A stretch of DNA of 26,061 nucleotides from a virus. The notes beneath the pieces are model-generated. The model made no database searches, was not told the origin of the DNA, and worked only from the letters and a program-made list of their open reading frames with translations. Shown piece by piece: positions 20,414 through 26,061 of this stretch. Each line of letters begins with the position of its first letter. Positions within the stretch are counted from its first letter, which is position 1. The DNA lies in the IMG/VR virus record IMGVR_UViG_3300028840_000408, positions 1 to 26,061 of that record; one strand, given 5' to 3'. The position numbers and the translations under genes are program-made.

Positions 20414-21369
20414 TATGCATCGCTCCAATTAGGACATCCTGTACGAGTAGTTTTTGCAGTAGTTGGATACTGGCACTCTTCCATAGGCACAGTACATAGT
20501 TTACAGTTTCGATTAATTTCCAGGAATTTTGAAATCTTACGGTACGGCGTCTCCGTGTTGTTGTCCACCTCAGTAAAGGCAGGGACAGCGTCCGGGTACA
20601 TCTCAATCAGATTGGCCACTTGAAGATGCATCGGCTCCAGCCAGCCTGAGCTTCCCAGGACGGCACCTTCACGGGGACGGTCATCGTGATAGTTCTCGTC
20701 GTGAAGGATGGCGTGATGCAGTTCCATGAGATGGTACGCGGCCACCTTAAGCATGTCATGTTGGCCACCTTCCCACCACTGCATGATCAGGGACAGGATC
20801 AGTTCGTAATACCGTGACGCTGAGTTGCCGGAGCATTCGCCAATCACCCGCATATGAACCTTGGGCGGACGGTCGTCAACCCATTTGCCGTTTTCCATGG
20901 CATCCACAAACACGGCCATGCAGGCCAGGGCTTTGATAACGTGGTGAACGTTGGAGTCCTTGTCGATGTCCTCACCGTACCACCATTGATGAAGGTGACG
21001 CATCAAAGCATCGTAGTATACAGAGGCACGAACGCCGGACACGCGGTAGTTGTGACGGCCATACTTCCGGGCTCCCTCGGCCATGGCCAGGCCAACGGCG
21101 AAGAGGGTCTTCATCTGTAGGTAGCGATACCCGCCAGCGATCTTCGCCAGGGCTGAAATGAACAGGCAGGACACGCACTGGAGCCCGGCCTTCTTAATTC
21201 CTACTGCGTCTTTTGGGTTTGTTTCTTTGACCTCAATAGGCCCTTTAACATCATGACGTTTCTTGGTCACTTCAAACCCTCCTACCTCCAGTTGGGCCTG
21301 ATCGACATCCTTCTGGTGTGCTTCACTCAGTTTTTGGGATTCAATCAAATTCTTGTCCATGTCGTCCAT
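20413..21369 (-). CDS. dATP/dGTP diphosphohydrolase-like protein with a duplicated domain
   Basis: 318 aa. After a charged leader comes NPKDAVGIKK (51-60), then the family core: AMAEGARKYGRHNY (95-108), YDALMRHLHQWWYGED (119-134), HHVIKALACMAVFVDAME (142-159) and DDRPP (165-169). This matches the all-helical, MazG-like phage dATP/dGTP diphosphohydrolase family, which turns dNTPs into dNMPs. Residues 188-232 repeat the pattern in weaker form (IMQWWEGG, then a His-rich helix and DDRP), an apparent second half-domain. The C-terminus has three or four cysteines (C289, C292, C299, C312), possibly metal-binding. The start at 21369 has GGAG 9 nt upstream. Enzymes of this family include MazZ of phages whose DNA contains 2-aminoadenine. 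Confidence 0.8.
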   Translation of the reverse strand: MDDMDKNLIESQKLSEAHQKDVDQAQLEVGGFEVTKKRHDVKGPIEVKETNPKDAVGIKKAGLQCVSCLFISALAKIAGGYRYLQMKTLFAVGLAMAEGARKYGRHNYRVSGVRASVYYDALMRHLHQWWYGEDIDKDSNVHHVIKALACMAVFVDAMENGKWVDDRPPKVHMRVIGECSGNSASRYYELILSLIMQWWEGGQHDMLKVAAYHLMELHHAILHDENYHDDRPREGAVLGSSGWLEPMHLQVANLIEMYPDAVPAFTEVDNNTETPYRKISKFLEINRNCKLCTVPMEECQYPTTAKTTRTGCPNWSDA

Positions 21370-21372
21370 ACA

Positions 21373-21534
21373 CTATTTCTCCAACTGCTTACGTCGTTCT
21401 TGTTCATGCAGCAGGTCCTCTTTCAGGGAGTCCGCTGCCTCAATAGCTGCATCCAGGCCCAAGATAGCGAGCCAGTTATTATAGACACTGTGTGCTGCCC
21501 TGGCGATGACGTCAGGGTCTACTCGTTTACTCAT
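21373..21534 (-). CDS. small helical protein, 53 aa
   Basis: ATG at 21534 with GGAG 8 nt upstream, TAG at 21373-21375. The peptide is helical with a heptad-like charged C-terminal half (DSLKEDLLHEQERRKQLEK), a likely coiled coil. It exactly fills the space between the TM protein and the diphosphohydrolase-like gene. No function recognised. Confidence 0.68.
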   Translation of the reverse strand: MSKRVDPDVIARAAHSVYNNWLAILGLDAAIEAADSLKEDLLHEQERRKQLEK

Positions 21535-21548
21535 TGGAACGTCTCCGA

Positions 21549-21800
21549 CTAACTGCCTGGCCAGATCGACCTTGCGATCAAGGCAAGGACTCCGATAACC
21601 GCTGTTCCGATAACTGTCAGGACGGTCTTACGTCCGGCACTCTCGGACAGCGTTCTAAAATTTCTGGCGAACTGCATGTCTTTCTGGACCTCCAAGGGAT
21701 TGTCAGCGTCAATCCCAAGGGCGATCAAAGTCGTCTTTACGGCCTTTCCAGCCGCCTTATCTGCCAACTGTTCAAGATGGTCTTCTGTATACTCAGCCAT
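21549..21800 (-). CDS. small C-terminal-anchored membrane protein, 83 aa
   Basis: A soluble acidic N-terminal half with DMQFARNFRTLSESAGRK (41-58), followed by one membrane helix (about 59-78) and a short tail. Proteins of this layout occur beside phage tail genes and resemble the DUF6127 type; some may act as holins, but that is unproven. The start forms a TAATG junction with the hub stop, so translation is probably coupled. It is also the first gene downstream of the internal promoter at 21897-21925. Confidence 0.75.
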   Translation of the reverse strand: MAEYTEDHLEQLADKAAGKAVKTTLIALGIDADNPLEVQKDMQFARNFRTLSESAGRKTVLTVIGTAVIGVLALIARSIWPGS

Positions 21801-24595
21801 TATTGAAATACCACATATGCGTCTTCCGTGTCTACGGGCGATTCCACAAGTACGATGGTTTCGTTCCCGGTTACTGATCCTTTGTACTTGACCTTAATTG
21901 TATCAGATGCAGACACTCCTGTCAAGGTTCCAGTAGTCGTTCCGGCAGAAATAATTTGCTGTTCGGCTCCACCGTTCACAGATGCCCAGATACTCGGACC
22001 TGAGGTGCCTAGTTTGAACGGATAGTTGCCAGTGTCGGGGGCTGTCCATGTCCCTGTGTAGGTGTCTACGACGTTCTGAACACCCCAGTTGTGGTCGTTT
22101 TCCAACTCAGCGGAGTCACAGTCGAAATCATAGTAAAGGTCCTGGGTTGCCTCACGCACTACCGAGTATTCATCGGTATGTCTACAGGTGATTGAGATCC
22201 GCAGGTCCGTGGGGATCACGCCCGCAGTGTTGGCCAGGATCTCGGTACGGCTGGCAAGGATTGATCCGGTCTTAGCTACTGTAGCATAGGCGACAGTAAA
22301 CAGTAGAGTGTTGGCTCCACTGGGATCGTTGTACACACGCATGCGATACTGTGTAGTGTTGTTCGCAGGGAAGTCACTATTGATGTCTTCAGCGTCAGTG
22401 TCCAGTTGAGATACTTCATCGTAGATTCTCCAGTCACGGCGATTGAATTCAACTTCAATGCCTTTGGTATCCTCGGAGGACGCACTGTCCACGTCAAGGG
22501 ACACTGTTCCAGTTGGGTATTCTGTTCCGTTTAGTTCCAGGTTAGTAGGCGGATAAGGCCGTCTCTCCCGGTAGTCTGTATCAATCTCGATCTCGGTCAG
22601 GCCGGGATCACTCTCAGAGATGACTGTCTGGTCACCGTCCCGATACGGCAGGAGGCGGATGTCCACATGATTATCCACAGGGAAAGCTGTGTCGGTTGTG
22701 GCTCCCAAGCCCAGGAGGAAGAAGACAGGGTCACCTAGGGAGTGAACCCGCTCGGCGGTATCCATCAGGCCCCGGTAGCAGTTGTTCATCTGCACTCCAC
22801 CGGTGATGTTTGTAGCCGTCTGGCAGTTAATAAACTCGTCACCGATCAGTACCAGGTTAGTCAGGTCATTTCCGCACTCAAAGGCTCCAACCTGGAGCAT
22901 CTCTGTCTCGTTCATATCAGTAGTGACCTGGATCGTAGTGTCCCCAGGGTTAATATCCGCAACCAATGTCCCAATGAACATGAATGCGTTGATCTGGCCA
23001 GCGTCATAGAACGCTCCGCCAGAGGGGTCTGTTGTGTCATTACGTTGACGGATGTATACCCCAGACTCTTCCCGGCCAGGAGAAACCGCTCCACACCAGA
23101 TCTTGTTTTCAGCCACATACTCCTCACGTCGCGACATCGCGTAGGGTACTTCAAAGGCAATCTGCTCCCCTGAAGGAATAGGGATCAGGTCACGGTCTGG
23201 CACAGTCCACGACGTAGGGTCAGGAGCAGCAAACGAAGGGCTGGCATATGTGAATACATCTTGAACCACGTCAATAGCAATCTTGGGGTCTTTCGGGGTT
23301 CCATAATCAATCTTGATGATACGCATAGGCAGTTCATCAATATCAAACTCACTACAGGTGTACGTGAATAGGATAGGCTCACCTACATAGGCGTTCCAGA
23401 ACGTTCGGTTGACAATGAATCGTCCTTTAGCCAGTGGATAGCTGTTGGCCCGCAGTTCTCGCCAAGCGATGCTGTTCGCCAGGTCGTCGTCCTTCACCCC
23501 AGGGAAGTTGTATGTTGTAGGGACCTTGCGGTTTTGAATCTGCATGTTCGCCATATCCTGGGCAAGGGCATATCCATCAGCGTAATCATTTGCTCTTCGC
23601 TTATACTGTACTCTGATATTGTTCTGTGTGCCTTCCCATGCCCCACGGCTAAATGATTCCATCTCCAGGATGGTTTGGTTGTTAGCCTCCTTAAGCCCAA
23701 CAGTGGAGTAGCCATCCCTGATCAACGCAACAGTGAACTTGCCAGTCTGAGCATCCAGGCGGAACTTACAATCGGCCTGCTTCTCAACTAGAGTAAGGAT
23801 ATCCCCCGCCTGCCGGGACTGTGCCAGCAGCATGCTCATTCCATTATTTTCAAGCTTCAAGGTCTCGCCTGCCGTAGCCATTCCCGTCTTGTCAATATCA
23901 ACATCTGGATATCCATAACCCCAACGAGCGTCGGACATGATCTCATACGCCAGGTTCATTGGGTTACAGTCATAGGTGTTTACTGTTCCAGAGCCAGACA
24001 GGGACAGGCCATTAGGAATGCGGGTCAGTTCAAACTTCCAAGGTTTAATAGAAGTAGACTCACCTACGTAAACATTCTTAGCCAGCACATAAGACATCCC
24101 ACGATACGCAGGGCAAGGGCTCTGTTGTGTGGCCAGGTAGGTATCCACAGATTGTGTAATAGAGCCAGTGTAAAATGTCGCCGTACCTGTAAGGTCTTTA
24201 TGGTCTAGGGTGATGTCACCATCTGTTGCTTGTGTGCCAGACCAAGCTAGTTCCTCGCCAACCCATACCTTACGCAAGGTACACTCACCATGGGCCAGTC
24301 CAAACTGAATGCTGACGTAGTACCGGTAGCCTTTAATATAGCTCTTGGAACTGAACATGGAGACCTTGACCTTCTCCTTGATAGGCACTACCTTAAGGTC
24401 CCCATACCAAATCACATTAGGACCATCAATGATGTCAGTGCCCCACAGAAGTGGAAGTACCCGGCCTTCGGTAGCCGTAGGGAAGTTGAAATCATTCAAC
24501 GACGCAGGGCGGGCATCCTCGATCTCAGGATCAGGTGTCAACAGTCGGCTGGCTACGAAGGTAGCGGCCCACAACGCTAGTGTGAGGAAGAACAT
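21800..24595 (-). CDS. tail tip / baseplate hub protein (gpJ-like)
   Basis: 931 aa, the largest protein in the window. It begins with a hydrophobic stretch (2-17) and a region around 38-66 with EGRVLPLLWGTDIIDGPNV and WYGDL, a pattern typical of siphovirus tail-hub proteins. The N-terminal half continues with phage tail beta domains, including a DxRWGYG-like segment near 219-225. The C-terminal third is beta-rich and repetitive in Gly/Thr/Ser, probably Ig-like or carbohydrate-binding. It should sit at the tail tip and contact the host. It follows the BR0599-type gene after 3 nt. Assignment rests on pattern and synteny. Confidence 0.85.
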   Translation of the reverse strand: MFFLTLALWAATFVASRLLTPDPEIEDARPASLNDFNFPTATEGRVLPLLWGTDIIDGPNVIWYGDLKVVPIKEKVKVSMFSSKSYIKGYRYYVSIQFGLAHGECTLRKVWVGEELAWSGTQATDGDITLDHKDLTGTATFYTGSITQSVDTYLATQQSPCPAYRGMSYVLAKNVYVGESTSIKPWKFELTRIPNGLSLSGSGTVNTYDCNPMNLAYEIMSDARWGYGYPDVDIDKTGMATAGETLKLENNGMSMLLAQSRQAGDILTLVEKQADCKFRLDAQTGKFTVALIRDGYSTVGLKEANNQTILEMESFSRGAWEGTQNNIRVQYKRRANDYADGYALAQDMANMQIQNRKVPTTYNFPGVKDDDLANSIAWRELRANSYPLAKGRFIVNRTFWNAYVGEPILFTYTCSEFDIDELPMRIIKIDYGTPKDPKIAIDVVQDVFTYASPSFAAPDPTSWTVPDRDLIPIPSGEQIAFEVPYAMSRREEYVAENKIWCGAVSPGREESGVYIRQRNDTTDPSGGAFYDAGQINAFMFIGTLVADINPGDTTIQVTTDMNETEMLQVGAFECGNDLTNLVLIGDEFINCQTATNITGGVQMNNCYRGLMDTAERVHSLGDPVFFLLGLGATTDTAFPVDNHVDIRLLPYRDGDQTVISESDPGLTEIEIDTDYRERRPYPPTNLELNGTEYPTGTVSLDVDSASSEDTKGIEVEFNRRDWRIYDEVSQLDTDAEDINSDFPANNTTQYRMRVYNDPSGANTLLFTVAYATVAKTGSILASRTEILANTAGVIPTDLRISITCRHTDEYSVVREATQDLYYDFDCDSAELENDHNWGVQNVVDTYTGTWTAPDTGNYPFKLGTSGPSIWASVNGGAEQQIISAGTTTGTLTGVSASDTIKVKYKGSVTGNETIVLVESPVDTEDAYVVFQ
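21897..21925 (-). promoter_or_regulatory. sigma70 promoter in the end of the tail hub gene
   Basis: Minus strand TTGACA (6 of 6), 17-nt spacer, TACAAT (5 of 6). It lies within the last 43 codons of the hub gene, 97 nt upstream of the start of the 83-aa gene. If active, it separates expression of the nucleotide and nuclease genes from the late tail genes. Coding constraint means the match could be chance. Confidence 0.6.
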
Positions 24596-24598
24596 AAT

Positions 24599-25399
24599 TT
24601 ATAGTCCTGTCTGAAAGATATTTTTAGTTGGAACGTAAGGGCAGCCCCCAAAATTAATTGAGTTGCTGAACTTAGTATTGCAGGTGCTAATGTCGTGATC
24701 GCAGCCTGCATATACGTTCACACTGTTACCTACTACCTGTTGATAGAAAGGCAGATTAAGGGTGCAGTCGTCTCCTGTTTGGCTGAGGATCATACGAAAG
24801 TCCAGGGAGCCATAGGACACATATCCCGCGTCTGCCCATCCAGAGCCTTGGACCGTAAGGCCGCTCACGGTGATAACGTTCAATACGTGTGCAGTGCAGG
24901 TCCCTACATATCTGAAGGATGACGCAGACAGTTGACAGTCTGCATCGAACAGAGTGTGGTTACACCCGGCCTGGAACGTCCTGTCAGGGATTGTTTTGTC
25001 GAAGGTAGCTGTCAGGGGGATAACCGTCAAAGTGCTCTCAAAACCTTGCTGAGCGAACGATACGGACCGCACAACTCCTTTATACTTTACCTGTACATCC
25101 CCAAGGCCTTCACCCCGCTGGAACTCATAAATTGTAAGGGTTGACAGTTGCCCAGGGGCTACTTCGATGAAGTTCTGGGCGAAGTCGTGGTCACCGGGAA
25201 TGGTGATGTCCAAATTCTCCTGGGCTCCTCCGATGGTTCCCCGGCTTACCGCCAATGGTGTATAATCGTTACCGCCATAGCTTATGGTCTCGCCGTAGAT
25301 CTGGTTGTGAAAGTACCAGGTCGTCGATCCAAGCCCCAGGGCGTATAGCTCTACCGGCTGCCCTGCCTCTACACTTACTTCATAATCTTCGAATGCCAT
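24599..25399 (-). CDS. tail protein, BR0599/DUF2163 type
   Basis: 266 aa. The C-terminus has the signature AGCDHDISTCNTKFSN (231-246; C232, C240) followed by NFGGCPYVP (249-257), diagnostic for the phage BR0599 family. A second motif, AGCNHTLFDADC (144-155), also fits. Members with DUF2163 are tail-tip components found in siphophages and gene transfer agents, next to the hub gene. The start at 25399 has GAGGT upstream and overlaps the preceding stop. Most related loci encode a NlpC/P60-like peptidase between this gene and the hub; here the hub follows directly. Confidence 0.92.
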   Translation of the reverse strand: MAFEDYEVSVEAGQPVELYALGLGSTTWYFHNQIYGETISYGGNDYTPLAVSRGTIGGAQENLDITIPGDHDFAQNFIEVAPGQLSTLTIYEFQRGEGLGDVQVKYKGVVRSVSFAQQGFESTLTVIPLTATFDKTIPDRTFQAGCNHTLFDADCQLSASSFRYVGTCTAHVLNVITVSGLTVQGSGWADAGYVSYGSLDFRMILSQTGDDCTLNLPFYQQVVGNSVNVYAGCDHDISTCNTKFSNSINFGGCPYVPTKNIFQTGL

Positions 25400-26061
25400 T
25401 AATCAAATACCTCTTTAGTTGGTACAAAACATTTAGCCTGTCCAAGTGCATTATAGTGTGTGATGACGATGTCGTCAACATTAATCCGGACTTTCTCCAA
25501 AAATTCACACCTTTCGATATCGTCCGGGTCGATGTCATACGGCCAGGCAACATCCACCGTAAGCTGTTCCTCCGACGCAGAAGCCTCTGTGGAGATCAGG
25601 ATCTGCCGGGTTAGGATGGTTCCATCTTTCAAGTGCATTCGGAACCAATCCTTGGATGGACGGTTGCGAGCGTTGATAGTGTAGCCGATGTTGTCCATAA
25701 CGAAAAGGCTCTGAGTATTCAACAGCGTAGTATTGGGGATCAGATCCTTAGAGAATGTCGGGATATAGAACGACACTTGCTGAGCCTTTAGGTAGTGGAA
25801 CAACTGACGAAGAATCCACAACTCCTCACGAGTGTTTGATTTGAATCCCTTAACACTGCTACGCTTGTTGCGTGCCCACTGTGTCACTCTGTCAAACACA
25901 CCAGTCATGTTATCTACCACCAGGACCTTAGTCTCCAGAGCTTCATTCAAGATGTTTCCCTCTACCATATTAGGATCATCCAAGAAGACCTTACTGTCGA
26001 AGGTGCTCCAGGTGCTCGCATCGGCGATGTCTTGATCCACCGATCCCACATCTAGCCGGAT
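25399..26061 (-). CDS. minor tail protein, 5' end outside window
   Basis: The frame is open to the right edge of the window (reading begins IRLDVGSVDQ), so the start is missing; the GTG at 26049 has no visible support as a start. At least 220 residues are present, with mixed alpha/beta composition and a helical middle (TREELWILRQLFHYLKAQQ). Its place before the BR0599 gene is that of the DUF2460 or similar tail-tip protein of siphophages, but I see no diagnostic motif. Stop at 25399 overlaps the next start (TAATG). Confidence 0.78.
   Translation of the reverse strand: MRLDVGSVDQDIADASTWSTFDSKVFLDDPNMVEGNILNEALETKVLVVDNMTGVFDRVTQWARNKRSSVKGFKSNTREELWILRQLFHYLKAQQVSFYIPTFSKDLIPNTTLLNTQSLFVMDNIGYTINARNRPSKDWFRMHLKDGTILTRQILISTEASASEEQLTVDVAWPYDIDPDDIERCEFLEKVRINVDDIVITHYNALGQAKCFVPTKEVFD

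Noticed and set aside
20414-20428. TTG start five codons upstream for the HAD protein
   Set aside because: The ATG at 20413 has its own site and a TAATG junction with the preceding stop, and begins right before the HAD motif.
1-26061. tRNA genes, CRISPR arrays, insertion sequences, attachment sites
   Set aside because: I saw no cloverleaf-like segment in the few gaps, no regular spacer-repeat array, no transposase and no integrase; gaps are all shorter than about 185 nt.

Overview
The window is part of a tailed double-stranded DNA phage genome. Every gene I can support lies on the minus strand, so transcription runs from high to low coordinates. Genes are tightly packed with 1-50 nt overlaps (TAATG and ATGA junctions), and most starts carry a GGAG/AAGGA-type ribosome binding site. 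The tail genes (a BR0599/DUF2163-type protein followed by a 931-residue hub protein) point to a long, flexible, siphovirus-like tail. Lipobox and export signals together with sigma70-type promoters point to a Gram-negative host. I see no integrase, repressor, phage RNA polymerase, tRNA or CRISPR array.

Layout in the direction of transcription: (1) 26061-21800, tail module, cut by the window edge. (2) 21800-18224, a small membrane protein, a 53-aa protein, a dATP/dGTP diphosphohydrolase-like protein with an apparent internal duplication, a HAD 5'-nucleotidase-like protein, and a helix-turn-helix plus metallophosphoesterase protein. (3) 18227-16600, an accessory block of very small overlapping genes ending in an HExxH metallopeptidase-like protein. 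It begins at a 62-nt duplicated gene tail that carries a promoter-like element in both copies. (4) 16507-14269, two small beta-rich proteins and an SNF2-type helicase. (5) 14272-5206, the replication core: a candidate ssDNA-binding protein, Dda/RecD-like helicase, family A DNA polymerase with proofreading domain and Leu at the '762' position, VRR-NUC nuclease, and AEP primase-SF3 helicase fusion, with several small proteins between them. (6) 5226-3073, a self-contained unit with a near-consensus promoter at one end and a rho-independent terminator at the other, encoding small proteins, a lipoprotein candidate and an exported trypsin-like serine protease. (7) 3062-1, a promoter followed by small genes, an RtcB RNA ligase, and the start of an ATP-dependent ligase.

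Seven sigma70-like promoters fall at or near the boundaries of these blocks. Two of them (14354-14382 and 16575-16603) have identical hexamers and spacing, which suggests host RNA polymerase reads the genome as several successive units. The nucleotide-metabolism genes plausibly feed the replication core, and RtcB plus the ligase form a nucleic-acid repair block. The most unusual parts are the exported-protease cassette (3.1-5.2 kb), the duplicated promoter-bearing gene tail around a 29-codon membrane peptide (18.06-18.29 kb), and the two-copy diphosphohydrolase-like protein (20.4-21.4 kb).
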